64,000 bases of DNA from Burkholderia cepacia (GTDB lineage: Bacteria; Pseudomonadota; Gammaproteobacteria; Burkholderiales; Burkholderiaceae): positions 620,001 through 684,000 of the forward strand of contig NZ_CP013442.1 in NCBI RefSeq assembly GCF_001718835.1, written 5' to 3'. Shown in pieces: positions 34,174 through 42,645 of this stretch. The translations under genes and the position numbers were made by a program. The notes under the pieces are model-generated. The model saw nothing but the letters and a program-made list of their open reading frames with translations, had not been told where the DNA came from and ran no database searches. Within the stretch, counting starts at the first letter, position 1. Each line of letters starts with the position of its first letter.

Positions 34174-34917
34174 GTGAGTACGACATCATCGCCCAACCCG
34201 GCCCCGCGGCGCGGGGCCGTCGTCCGGCATCGCGCAGCCGTTCTCGCAGTCGCCGCCGCGGCCGCGTTCGGTTACCAAAGCACCGTCAATTCGGCCGAAC
34301 CGGTCGCCGCCATGCCGGCGCCCGCACTCGACGAAAAGCCCGGCGCATCGCACGACGAGACGGCCGTGCTCGCCGGCGGCTGCTTCTGGGGCGTGCAGGG
34401 CGTGTTCGAGCACGTGAAGGGCGTGAAGCAGGTCACGGCCGGCTATGCGGGCGGCGCGTCCGAAACCGCGCACTATGCGCTCGTCGGCTCGGGGCTGACC
34501 GGGCACGCGGAATCGGTTCGCATCGTCTACGACCCGACCCAGATCACGTACGGCCGGCTGCTGCAGGTGTTCTTCTCGGTCGCGCACGATCCGACCGAGC
34601 TCAACCGGCAGGGCCCCGACGAGGGATCGCAATACCGGTCGGCGATCTTCCCGACCACCGCGCAGCAACGTGCGGTCGCGACCGCTTACATCGCGCAGCT
34701 CGGCACCGCGCACGTGTTTCCGGCGCCGGTCGTCACGCGTGTCGAGGACTACAAGGGGTTCTACCCGGCCGAGGCCTATCACCAGAACTACCTCGAGCTG
34801 CACCCGGACGCGCCGTACATCGCGTACAACGACATGCCGAAGATCGCCGGGCTGAAGCAGTACTTCCCGGCGCTGTACCGCACCGACGCGGTGCTGTGGC
34901 GGCAGACGCGCCTCTGA
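34174..34917 (+). CDS. msrA: Exported peptide-methionine (S)-S-oxide reductase
   Basis: MsrA reduces the S-epimer of methionine sulfoxide. The GTG start at 34174 follows AGGAG by six bases and gives 247 residues. Residues 12-42 contain an arginine-rich start and a hydrophobic segment ending NSA, consistent with export or membrane anchoring. The catalytic motif is GGCFWG with Cys70, followed by the typical GYAGG, HAESV and EYHQNYL-type stretches. The gene lies 32 bases after dipZ. With msrB this covers both sulfoxide epimers, comparable in content to the fused PilB/MsrAB protein of Neisseria but encoded as three proteins. Confidence 0.94.
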   Translation: MSTTSSPNPAPRRGAVVRHRAAVLAVAAAAAFGYQSTVNSAEPVAAMPAPALDEKPGASHDETAVLAGGCFWGVQGVFEHVKGVKQVTAGYAGGASETAHYALVGSGLTGHAESVRIVYDPTQITYGRLLQVFFSVAHDPTELNRQGPDEGSQYRSAIFPTTAQQRAVATAYIAQLGTAHVFPAPVVTRVEDYKGFYPAEAYHQNYLELHPDAPYIAYNDMPKIAGLKQYFPALYRTDAVLWRQTRL

Positions 34918-34988
34918 CGCGCCAGGCGCGCGCAGCGGGTATCGACGTCCCGCCGCGCCGCCGGCCGCCGCCATCGAGATCGACGCGC

Positions 34989-35038
34989 GCGCAACGATCC
35001 GCATCGTGCATGTCGTCGTGCCACGCGGATCGTTGCGC
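34989..35038. terminator. 14-base perfect inverted repeat after msrA
   Basis: Arms at 34989-35002 and 35025-35038 (gcgcaacgatccgc and its complement) are separated by 22 bases, 72 bases after the msrA stop. A strong hairpin without a T-run suggests a transcription end or an mRNA stabiliser rather than a classical intrinsic terminator. The rest of 34,918-35,214 shows nothing else clear. Confidence 0.45.
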
Positions 35039-35214
35039 ATTGCCGCGGATCGCATCGCCGCATCGCCCTCCCGCACGCGCGGATTCGTAGAGAACAACCC
35101 TAGCCCTGCCACGCAAGGCCGGCTCCCTCCGGGCAACTTCGCGTAGACTGAATCACGGCGGCCGCTCGCGTTCGGAGACGATCGCCGCTCCCGCCCCGGA
35201 TGGAGACGTCAAGC

Positions 35215-36333
35215 ATGCGTATCGCGCCTTTGCTGGACAGCAGTCCCGTCGAACCGCCCGCCAGCACGCAGACGCGTGACCTGCGGCGCGTGCCGATTCA
35301 TCCCGATCACTGGTACCCGCTCGCGTGGTCGCGCGAGCTGAAACGCGGCAAGACGCTCGGCGTGCGCTTCGCCGGCGATCCGATCGTGCTCGTACGCACT
35401 GAATCCGGTGCCGTGTACGCGCTCGAGGATCGTTGCGCGCACCGCCAGGTACCGCTGCACGCGGGCGTCGTGAGCGGCGAGACGCTGCGCTGCTGCTATC
35501 ACGGCTGGACCTACGCGTGCGACAGCGGCCGCTGCGTCGACGTGCCGTACCTCGGCCGCGAGCGCCTGCCCAACGGCGTGCGCGCGTATCCGTGCCGCGA
35601 AGCGCACGGGCTGATCTTCGTGTTCCCTGGCGATGCCGCGCTGGCCGGCGAGCGGCCGCTGCCCGAACTGCCGTCGGCGGAGGACAGCGCGTTCAAGACG
35701 CGCCGCTTCGGCCGCGAGGTCAAGTGCCACTACTCGTTCATGCACGAGAACCTGATGGACATGAACCACCAGTTCCTGCATCGCAAGCAGATGGGGCAGA
35801 TGCGTGCGCGCTCGGTCGGCCGCCGCCGCGGCGACGACTGGGTCGAGGTGGATTACACGTTCGCGCGGATGGAAGGCAAGCAGCCGGTCGGCGAGGCGCT
35901 CGTGTTCGGCGCGAGCAAGAAGCCGGGCGAGCAGGCGAACAAGAGCGTGATGACGGTGCGCACAGGTTATCCGTACCAGACGCTGCAGATCCGCTCGAGC
36001 GAAGGCACGCTCGTGATGGACCTGTGGATCGTCTACGTGCCGCTCGACGCCGAGCAGCGCACCAACCGCACGTTCGGACTGCTGTCGATCCACAAGCCCG
36101 GCATACCGTTCGCGCTCGATCTCGCGTGGCCGCTGCTCGTCTGGTTCACCGAGCGCATCTTCCGCGAGGATCGCTGGATCGTCGAGCGCGAGCAGGAAGC
36201 GCATGACCGGCAGGGCGCCGACTGGAACCACGAGGTGTTTCCGGTCATCAACGAGCTGCGCGACCTGCTGCGCCAGTGCGGCGCGCGCACGGTGATCCCG
36301 ATCCGCGACGCGGGCGCGAGCGACGACGCCTGA
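35215..36333 (+). CDS. Rieske non-heme iron oxygenase, alpha-subunit type
   Basis: This 372-residue oxygenase has an N-terminal Rieske [2Fe-2S] domain with CAHRQVPL near residue 78 and CCYHGWTY near 97. The catalytic domain contains ENLMDMNHQFLHRKQMG near 180, which supplies the Asn, Asp and His residues of the mononuclear iron site. The start at 35215 is preferred because GGAG lies nine bases upstream, inside the codons of the alternative start at 35200. No reductase, ferredoxin or beta-subunit gene is nearby, so electron partners must be elsewhere. The late hydrophobic stretch IPFALDLAWPLLVWF could associate with the membrane. The substrate is unknown; single-component-type Rieske enzymes of this size act on aromatic or lipid-like molecules. 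Confidence 0.88.
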   Translation: MRIAPLLDSSPVEPPASTQTRDLRRVPIHPDHWYPLAWSRELKRGKTLGVRFAGDPIVLVRTESGAVYALEDRCAHRQVPLHAGVVSGETLRCCYHGWTYACDSGRCVDVPYLGRERLPNGVRAYPCREAHGLIFVFPGDAALAGERPLPELPSAEDSAFKTRRFGREVKCHYSFMHENLMDMNHQFLHRKQMGQMRARSVGRRRGDDWVEVDYTFARMEGKQPVGEALVFGASKKPGEQANKSVMTVRTGYPYQTLQIRSSEGTLVMDLWIVYVPLDAEQRTNRTFGLLSIHKPGIPFALDLAWPLLVWFTERIFREDRWIVEREQEAHDRQGADWNHEVFPVINELRDLLRQCGARTVIPIRDAGASDDA

Positions 36334-36350
36334 CACCTGACGCAGCCGAA

Positions 36351-36383
36351 CCCGCGCGGCGGCGTCACGGCGCGCCGCGCGGG
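36351..36383. terminator. Hairpin between convergent Rieske and cdd genes
   Basis: Eleven-base arms at 36351-36361 (cccgcgcggcg) and 36373-36383 flank an 11-base loop in the 54-base gap between two convergent genes. There is no T-run. A shared bidirectional transcription end is likely from its position. Confidence 0.45.
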
Positions 36384-36387
36384 CTCG

Positions 36388-36777
36388 CTACAGACGAAAC
36401 GCGCCCGGCAATAGCGCTTGCGCGGTCGTCACTTCGACATCGCCTTTCAGGTTGGCCAGGATCACTTCGATGTCCGGCGTGCCGATCTCGACGATCACCT
36501 GGCGGCATGCGCCGCACGGCGCGATCGGGCCGTCCGTGTCGCCCACCACCGCGAGCCGCGTGAAATCCCCCGGACGATAACCGGCGGCAATCGCCGCAAA
36601 CATCGCCGTGCGTTCCGCGCAGTTGCAGAGCCCGTAAGACGCGTTCTCGACATTGCAGCCGTGAAAAACCGTCCCGTCGCGCGCCAGCAGCGCCGCGCCG
36701 ACCTTGAAGCGGGAATACGGCGCATACGCGCGTTCGCGCGCCGCCTTGGCCTGTTCGATCAGTTTGTCTCGTTCCAT
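36388..36777 (-). CDS. cdd: Cytidine deaminase
   Basis: This enzyme converts cytidine and deoxycytidine to uridine and deoxyuridine for salvage. It is a 129-residue, tetrameric-type protein. The zinc site and catalytic Glu are in HGCNVENASYGLCNCAERTA, and the second zinc motif is PCGACRQ. The start at 36777 (MERDKLIEQ) matches the family; the longer frame upstream to 36975 has no similarity. It is the last gene of the nucleoside salvage set, 55 bases after deoA. Confidence 0.95.
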   Translation of the reverse strand: MERDKLIEQAKAARERAYAPYSRFKVGAALLARDGTVFHGCNVENASYGLCNCAERTAMFAAIAAGYRPGDFTRLAVVGDTDGPIAPCGACRQVIVEIGTPDIEVILANLKGDVEVTTAQALLPGAFRL

Positions 36778-36832
36778 TGCGACGATGCCTCGGGTGTTGG
36801 GGGGAGTGCGGCGGGATGCGATGCCGCGCGCA

Positions 36833-38149
36833 TCAGTCGATCCACTGATAAATCGTCGGCGGCGCGTCGCCCGCGTCGCCCACCGTGTAGATCCGCTGGA
36901 TTTCCGCGACCGCGCGCGCGGCGGCGTCCGCGTCGCGCGCGTGCACGAAGCCGAGCGGCTGGCCGGCTTCGACACGCTGCCCGATCTCCGCGAGCGCCGT
37001 CAGGCCGACACGGTAGTCGATCGCGTCCGCCGCGCGCGTGCGGCCGCCGCCGAGCGCGACGACCGCGAGCCCGAGCGCGCGGCAATCGACCCGCTGCACG
37101 ACGCCGCTCGCGCGCGACGGTACCGGCACGATCACCTCCGCCCGCGCAAGATGACGCGCGGGTGCGTCGATCAGGTCCGCGGGGCCGCCGAGCGCCGTGA
37201 CCATCTTCGCGAAGCGTTCGGCCGCCGCCCCCGAATCGAGCGCGTGCTGCAGCATCGCGTGCGCGCGCGCGGCGTCGCCGGCCAGCCCGCCGGTGACGAG
37301 CAACTCCGCCGACAGCGCCATCGTGACGTCATGCAGGCGCGCCGGACGCGACTTGCCCGTCAGGTAGTCGATCGCGCACGCCACCTCGAGCGCGTTGCCC
37401 GCGCAAGGCGCGAGCGACTGGTTCATGTCGGTGAGGATCGCGGTCGTCTTCATGCCGGCGCCGTTGCCGACGTCGACGATGCTGCGCGCCAGCTCCGCCG
37501 ACTGTTCGGCGGTCGGCATGAATGCGCCGGAGCCGACCTTCACGTCCATCACGAGCCCGTCGAGCCCGGCCGCGAGCTTCTTCGACAGGATCGACGCGGT
37601 GATCATCGCGATCGATTCGACAGTCGCCGTCACGTCGCGAATCGCATAGATGCGCATGTCGGCCGGCGCCAGCCGCGCCGTCTGCCCGATGATCGCGACC
37701 CCGACATCGCGCACCGTGCGGCGAAACACGTCCGTATCGGGCGTCACGTCGTAGCCGGGAATCGCGCTCAGCTTGTCGAGCGTGCCGCCGGTATGGCCGA
37801 GCCCGCGCCCCGAGATCATCGGCACGTAGCCGCCGCACGCGGCCACCATCGGCCCGAGCATCAGCGACACGACGTCGCCGACGCCGCCGGTCGAATGCTT
37901 GTCAATCACCGGCCCGCCGAGATCGAGCCCGCGCCAGTCGAGCACGTCGCCCGAGTCGCGCTGCGCAAGTGTCAGCGCGACGCGCTCGTCGGTGCTCAGG
38001 TCGTTGAAGAACACGGCCATCGCGAACGCGGCGACCTGGCCTTCGGTCACGCTGCCGTCGGTCACGCCGCGCACGAACGCGGCGATCCCGTCGCGATCGA
38101 GCGGTTGCCCGTCACGCTTCCGGCGAATGAATTCCTGCGGTAAAAACAT
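36833..38149 (-). CDS. deoA: Thymidine phosphorylase
   Basis: DeoA phosphorolyses thymidine and deoxyuridine to the base and deoxyribose 1-phosphate. The protein starts MFLPQEFIRRKRDG at 38149 and has 438 residues, normal for the family. The phosphate-binding KHSTGGVGD is near residue 83, and the signature SGRGLGHTGGTLDKL is near 112. The upstream in-frame extension to 38266 overlaps deoC and is discarded. It is only 11 bases after the deoC stop, so the two are co-transcribed. Its deoxyribose product feeds the deoC reaction after isomerisation. Confidence 0.96.
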   Translation of the reverse strand: MFLPQEFIRRKRDGQPLDRDGIAAFVRGVTDGSVTEGQVAAFAMAVFFNDLSTDERVALTLAQRDSGDVLDWRGLDLGGPVIDKHSTGGVGDVVSLMLGPMVAACGGYVPMISGRGLGHTGGTLDKLSAIPGYDVTPDTDVFRRTVRDVGVAIIGQTARLAPADMRIYAIRDVTATVESIAMITASILSKKLAAGLDGLVMDVKVGSGAFMPTAEQSAELARSIVDVGNGAGMKTTAILTDMNQSLAPCAGNALEVACAIDYLTGKSRPARLHDVTMALSAELLVTGGLAGDAARAHAMLQHALDSGAAAERFAKMVTALGGPADLIDAPARHLARAEVIVPVPSRASGVVQRVDCRALGLAVVALGGGRTRAADAIDYRVGLTALAEIGQRVEAGQPLGFVHARDADAAARAVAEIQRIYTVGDAGDAPPTIYQWID

Positions 38150-38160
38150 CGTCGAACCTC

Positions 38161-38958
38161 TCAATAGGAAGATGGCCGGACCGCGCCGGGCGCGTGCCCG
38201 AGCACGGCAAGCAGATTCGCGAGCAGGCTCGACGCGCCGAAGCGGAACGTCGCGGGCGTCGCCCAACCCGGCCCGAACACCTGCTCGGCGAGCATGAGAT
38301 AGGCGGCCGCCTCGTCAGCGGTGCGCACGCCGCCCGCCGCCTTGAAGCCCACCGCGCGCCCGGACTCGCGGATCGTGCCGAGCATGATCGCGGCCGCGTC
38401 GAGCGTCGCGTTGACGGGCACCTTTCCCGTCGACGTCTTGATGAAATCCGCGCCGCCCTCGATCGCGATCTCGCTCGCCTGCCGGATCAGCGCCGGCTCG
38501 CGCAGCTCGCCCGATTCGACGATCACCTTCAGGCACTTGCCGGCCGCGGCCGCGCGGCATTGCGCGACCAGCTCGAGGCCGATTTGCGCGTCGCCCGCGA
38601 GCAGCGCGCGATACGGGAAGACGACGTCGATCTCGTCCGCGCCGAGCGCGGCCGCGTCGGCGGTTTCGCGCGCCGCCGCGTCGGGCGGCAGGTCACCTGA
38701 CGGGAAGTTCGTCACGGTGGCGATCGGCAGCGCGAGGCCGCGCGCGGCCAGCGCGGCGCGCGCGGTTGCAACGAAGCGCGGATACACGCACAGCGCGGCG
38801 GGCGTGCCGACCGGCGTGTCGGCGGACGCGGCCAGCGCGTCGATCCGGGCGTCGGTGTCGTCGTCGTTCAGCGACGTCAGATCGACGAGGTGCAGCGCCT
38901 TGAGCGCCGCCTCGGTCAGCAGGTTGCGTGACACGGGGTCGATGGGGGAAGCCTTCAT
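38161..38958 (-). CDS. deoC: Deoxyribose-phosphate aldolase
   Basis: DeoC splits deoxyribose 5-phosphate into acetaldehyde and glyceraldehyde 3-phosphate. The 265-residue class I aldolase has its Schiff-base lysine in ADFIKTSTGK (about residue 170) and a second active-site lysine in VGFKAAGGVRT. The start at 38958 (MKASPIDPVSRN) lies 15 bases after the nupC stop. The phosphopentomutase linking deoA and deoC is not in the window. Confidence 0.96.
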   Translation of the reverse strand: MKASPIDPVSRNLLTEAALKALHLVDLTSLNDDDTDARIDALAASADTPVGTPAALCVYPRFVATARAALAARGLALPIATVTNFPSGDLPPDAAARETADAAALGADEIDVVFPYRALLAGDAQIGLELVAQCRAAAAGKCLKVIVESGELREPALIRQASEIAIEGGADFIKTSTGKVPVNATLDAAAIMLGTIRESGRAVGFKAAGGVRTADEAAAYLMLAEQVFGPGWATPATFRFGASSLLANLLAVLGHAPGAVRPSSY

Positions 38959-38973
38959 GCGGGAAAATCTCGC

Positions 38974-40227
38974 TCAATGCAGGGAAAAGAACAGGCCCGC
39001 AATCGCCGCGCTCATCAGGTTCGACAGCGTCGCGGCCGTCAGTGCGCGCAGGCCGTGCCGCGCGACTTCCGAGCGGCGCTCGGGCGCAACCGCGCTGAAG
39101 CCGCCTGCAAGGATCGCGATCGACGAGAAGTTCGCGAAGCCGCACAGCGCGAACGACACGATCGCGAGCGTCTTCGGGTCGAGCACCTGCGCGCCGTTCT
39201 TCAGGTACGGCGACAGGTCGCCATACGCGACGAACTCGTTGAAGATCAGCTTCTCGCCGATGAAGTTGCCGGCCAGTGCCGCGTCGTGCCACGGCACGCC
39301 GATGATCCACGCGAGCGGCGCGAACACGCGGCCGAGCAGGCCCGGCAGCGTGACGTGCGGAAAGCCCGCGAACGCCGCCGCGCCGCTGACGATGAGGTTC
39401 ATCAGCGCGATGAGCCCGACGAACGCGATCAGCATCGCGCCGACGTTGATCGCGATCCGCAGCCCGACCGACGCGCCCGACGCCGCCGCCTCGATCACGT
39501 TGGCCGCGCGCTTGTCGTCGAAGTCGAGCCCGTCCACCACGACGCGGCTCGGCTCGACCGTCGGAAACAGCAGCTTGCCGAACAGCAGGCCGCCGGGCAC
39601 CGCCATGAACGACGCGGCAAGCAGGTATTCCATCTTCACGCCGAGGCCCGCATAGCCGACCAGCACCGAGCCCGCGACCGACGCCATCCCGCTGGCCATC
39701 ACCGTGAAGATCTCGGCGCTCGTCATGTTCCGCACGAACGGCTTCACGAGCGCGGGCATCTCGCTCTGCCCGAGAAAGATCGTCGCGACGGCCGAGCACG
39801 CCTCGATGCGGCTCACGCCGAGCACTTTCGCCAGTGCGGCGCCGAGGATCGCGACGATCCACTTCATCACGCCGATGTAGTACAGCACCGCGATCAGCGC
39901 GGTCACGAAGATGATCATCGGCAGCACGCGCAGGCCGAACACGAATCCGCCGTCGCCGAACAGCTGGAACATCTTGCTGTCGACGAGCCCGCCGAACACG
40001 AACGCGATGCCGTGATTGCCCATGTCGAGCACGCGATTGACGCCGTTCGCGGCCGCCGCCAGCGCCGCGCGGCCGGACGGCACGAACAGCACCAGCGCGC
40101 CGATCGCCAGCTGCGTGCACAGCGCGGCGATCATGGTCCGGCCGCTCACCGCGCGCCGGTTGTTCGACAGCAGATAGGCCACCAGCAGCAGGAACAGCAT
40201 ACCCAGGAGACTGCGCAGAATATCCAC
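38974..40227 (-). CDS. nupC: Concentrative nucleoside transporter
   Basis: This inner-membrane cation-coupled nucleoside importer of the CNT family has 417 residues from a GTG at 40227, preceded by GAGAGGGGG. An upstream ATG at 40296 would add a charged, non-hydrophobic leader and is less likely. There are many hydrophobic helices; family motifs include FLGQSEMPALVKP and LIFNEFVAYGDL (the NEF-type nucleoside-binding motif) and FALCGFANFSS. It lies in the salvage operon between the periplasmic NUP protein and deoC, and should import what Tsx lets through the outer membrane. Confidence 0.93.
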   Translation of the reverse strand: MDILRSLLGMLFLLLVAYLLSNNRRAVSGRTMIAALCTQLAIGALVLFVPSGRAALAAAANGVNRVLDMGNHGIAFVFGGLVDSKMFQLFGDGGFVFGLRVLPMIIFVTALIAVLYYIGVMKWIVAILGAALAKVLGVSRIEACSAVATIFLGQSEMPALVKPFVRNMTSAEIFTVMASGMASVAGSVLVGYAGLGVKMEYLLAASFMAVPGGLLFGKLLFPTVEPSRVVVDGLDFDDKRAANVIEAAASGASVGLRIAINVGAMLIAFVGLIALMNLIVSGAAAFAGFPHVTLPGLLGRVFAPLAWIIGVPWHDAALAGNFIGEKLIFNEFVAYGDLSPYLKNGAQVLDPKTLAIVSFALCGFANFSSIAILAGGFSAVAPERRSEVARHGLRALTAATLSNLMSAAIAGLFFSLH

Positions 40228-40330
40228 GTGGTGCCCCCTCTCTCGTTGTTGGAACGCGCTCGCCCGGAGCGAGCGCGTCAATTGCCCGCGCCGCATCCGG
40301 CGCGAGCCGGTGTCACGCGCATGGCCGCCG

Positions 40331-41377
40331 TCACTCGGCCGGCACGCCGTCTTTCCAGTGAGCCCAGTCCTTCACGATCTCGTTCACGAGCGGCGAACCG
40401 GCCAGGTACAGATTGTCGAGGGCCGGCACGAACCCGCCCTGGCTCTGGTAATCGAGCAGATTGTCGACGTCCGAGCCGCCCGGCGGCGGCCGGTCGAAGT
40501 CCGAACCCGAGCGCAGCACGGCCACGCGCCGCGTATCGGCAAGCCCTGCCGCGGCCGCCCGCTTGATCACTTCGAACGTCGCATTGTCTTCCTGCTGCGT
40601 CGTGCAGTACACCCCCTTGCCGTCGGTCAGCAAACGCGTCCATTCGCTCGCACGCTCGCCGAGCTTCGTGCCCGAGAACCACGTGTCGCCCGCGAGCGTA
40701 TCGCACTGGATCACCGTCGGCGGCCGGTTCGCCGGCGCGTCCGGATACTTCGCGCGATACGCGGCCGCTTCCTTGCTGTCGTGCAGCGTCACGTCACGCG
40801 ACAGCGCGACGGCCTTGCGGAGCAGCGCCTCGTTCAACCGGAACACCTCGGTGCGGTAGTCGAGCGGCGGCTTCTCGTCTCCGCGCTTCGTGTTGATGCC
40901 GAGGTAACCCGACTTCCAGCCGGCCGGGATCTCGCGCGCATCCAGCTCCCACTGGATCCCGAAGTCGACCAGGTAGCGCGCCCATGCAGCCGAGCCGAGC
41001 GTACCCTGCGCCGGATCGATGCCGGCGATCCCGGTCACGACGAAATAGGTCTTGCGCAGGTCGAACCGGCGCGAATAGACCAGTGCCGCCATCGACGCAG
41101 CCGCGTTCGCGTGGCCCATGCCGGTCGTCAGCACGCAGACGTCGTCGCGCGTGCAACTGACGTCCGGGTAATCGGGCGACAGGCCCGGCACCGCGATCCT
41201 GTGCACCGGCCCGATCCGGTCGAGCCATGCCTTGCCCTCCGGCCCGAACATCGTGACGATCATCACCTTGACCGCGCGCGGCCGCCGCGCGCCGTCGCCC
41301 GCCGCATGCGCAGCGGTCGCGAACGTGCCTGCCAGCGCCAGCACGGCAAGCAGTTGAAGCATTCTCTTCTTGATCAT
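40331..41377 (-). CDS. Purine nucleoside permease (NUP) family protein, exported
   Basis: This 348-residue protein has a Sec signal peptide (MIKKRML, hydrophobic core, AAHAA cleavage site near 25). The body resembles the NUP family (purine nucleoside permease), with VKVMIVTMFGPEGKAWL and CVLTTGMGHANAAAS near the N-terminus and GSDFDRPP late, which recalls nucleoside phosphorylase folds. NUP was first linked to purine nucleoside uptake in Candida. In bacteria the role is not well tested. Its place between tsx and nupC supports a periplasmic nucleoside-handling role, either binding or hydrolysis/phosphorolysis. The start at 41377 begins the signal peptide; the long frame extending to 42190 overlaps tsx. 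Confidence 0.8.
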   Translation of the reverse strand: MIKKRMLQLLAVLALAGTFATAAHAAGDGARRPRAVKVMIVTMFGPEGKAWLDRIGPVHRIAVPGLSPDYPDVSCTRDDVCVLTTGMGHANAAASMAALVYSRRFDLRKTYFVVTGIAGIDPAQGTLGSAAWARYLVDFGIQWELDAREIPAGWKSGYLGINTKRGDEKPPLDYRTEVFRLNEALLRKAVALSRDVTLHDSKEAAAYRAKYPDAPANRPPTVIQCDTLAGDTWFSGTKLGERASEWTRLLTDGKGVYCTTQQEDNATFEVIKRAAAAGLADTRRVAVLRSGSDFDRPPPGGSDVDNLLDYQSQGGFVPALDNLYLAGSPLVNEIVKDWAHWKDGVPAE

Positions 41378-41418
41378 GGAAATCCTCGCGTGAACGTTTC
41401 TTGTGATGGCGTCGTGCA

Positions 41419-42408
41419 TCAGAACTGATAACCGACGCTCGCGTAATAGCCCCAGCCGGTCGAGCGGTTCTGGAACGGCCCGTCGCCGAAATTCAGCTCG
41501 GTGCCGCCCCACTGGCCGCCGTTGTGGAAATAGCGGGCCGCGGTCCAGAAACGCCAGTGCTTGAACGAATAGATCAGCACGTTGGTCGAGACGAACGCCG
41601 TGTCGGTACGCGTATTGCCGCCCGTCTCCTCGCGCAGCTTCGACCCGAAGTCGTAGTTGAAGAACCCGACGTAGGTCAGATTGCCGCCGTGGAACGTACC
41701 GATCGGGTAGATGTATTTCATCTGCGCGCGGTAGCCGTCCCACGTGTTCTGGTTGGCCGCGCCGTAGTTCTCCCATTGCCGGCGCGCATACAGGTTCGCG
41801 GACAGCATCAGCTTCGTATGCGTGTCGATGTCGGTGCCGACACCCGCATACAGCGTGTTCTGCCGCCCGGCCGTGTTGTGCCCCTGGTCGTAGATCCAGT
41901 CGAACGCGACGTACCATTCCTTGAACGGCCCGAACCCGAGATGCCGGCCCAGCAGATCGTCGATCGACACGCGCGGCTCCTGCTCGCTGAACAGCGGCGA
42001 GCCCTTGTTCGTATAGCCGGAGTCGTAGCCGTTGCCGACGCCGAACGCGCGCGGCAGGTCGACGTAGCCGTACAGGTCGAACGGCCCCTTGCGGCCGAAG
42101 TATTCGTATTCGAGGTACACGTCGTTGGTCGTGTGCGGCCCGAAGCGGATGTCCTTCGACCCGATCACGCCGAGGCTCTGGTGAAACCACGTCGACAGAT
42201 ACGGCGAGGGCGCGGGCGGCGGCGGCGGGTTCGGCACGACCGCGCCGCTCTCGGCGAGCAGCGGTCCGGCCGGCGGCGACTCGGCCCGCGCCGGCGTCGC
42301 GGCCAGCATGCCGGCCGCGAGGGTCAGCAGCGCGAGGCCGATGCGTGCCGCCGGGTATTTCGAATGCCTTTCACCTCTTGACTCGTTATTCAGTTCTTCT
42401 ATGCACAT
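41419..42408 (-). CDS. tsx: Tsx/OmpK-type nucleoside-specific outer-membrane channel
   Basis: This 329-residue outer-membrane beta-barrel has a signal peptide (about residues 15-42, ending ATPARAE) and a Pro-rich stretch near 60. Many alternating amphipathic strands follow, rich in Tyr, Trp and Gly, and the protein ends GYYASVGYQF with the C-terminal Phe typical of barrel assembly. The pattern and context match Tsx, which admits nucleosides. The start ATG at 42408 has only a weak ribosome site (CAGG). It begins the salvage operon, and two possible regulator sites lie in the 237 bases upstream. Confidence 0.8.
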   Translation of the reverse strand: MCIEELNNESRGERHSKYPAARIGLALLTLAAGMLAATPARAESPPAGPLLAESGAVVPNPPPPPAPSPYLSTWFHQSLGVIGSKDIRFGPHTTNDVYLEYEYFGRKGPFDLYGYVDLPRAFGVGNGYDSGYTNKGSPLFSEQEPRVSIDDLLGRHLGFGPFKEWYVAFDWIYDQGHNTAGRQNTLYAGVGTDIDTHTKLMLSANLYARRQWENYGAANQNTWDGYRAQMKYIYPIGTFHGGNLTYVGFFNYDFGSKLREETGGNTRTDTAFVSTNVLIYSFKHWRFWTAARYFHNGGQWGGTELNFGDGPFQNRSTGWGYYASVGYQF

Positions 42409-42540
42409 GCGCCTGATCCTGCGTCCGTATTGTTGTTGTCGAAGGCCCGACGCGCCTGTCGTCGAGCATGGCTCGCCCGGCGTTCCAATTGCCCCACATT
42501 CGAGCGCGCCGCCTGCTTCAGGTGCGCGCGTGCATCGATG

Positions 42541-42556
42541 TTGACCAATCAGTCAG
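42541..42556. promoter_or_regulatory. RutR-like half-conserved operator upstream of tsx
   Basis: TTGACCAATCAGTCAG resembles the RutR consensus TTGACCAnnTGGTCAA, with a full left half and a degenerate right half. It lies 133 bases upstream of the tsx start and may serve the TetR-family regulator encoded at 50231. Confidence 0.4.
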
Positions 42557-42613
42557 CTTCAGGCGAGTCCTGCGGATGAAACCGGAAGGATCAAGCACAA
42601 CCTGTGCCATATA

Positions 42614-42630
42614 TTGACCGTTCGGACAGG
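42614..42630. promoter_or_regulatory. Second RutR-like dyad upstream of tsx
   Basis: TTGACCGTTCGGACAGG matches 13 of 17 bases of the palindrome at 50037-50053 next to the TetR gene and has the TTGACC half site. It lies between the hydantoinase stop (42646) and tsx, so it could control the salvage genes together with the catabolic genes. Confidence 0.45.
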
Positions 42631-42645
42631 TTGCGGCGCGCGGGC

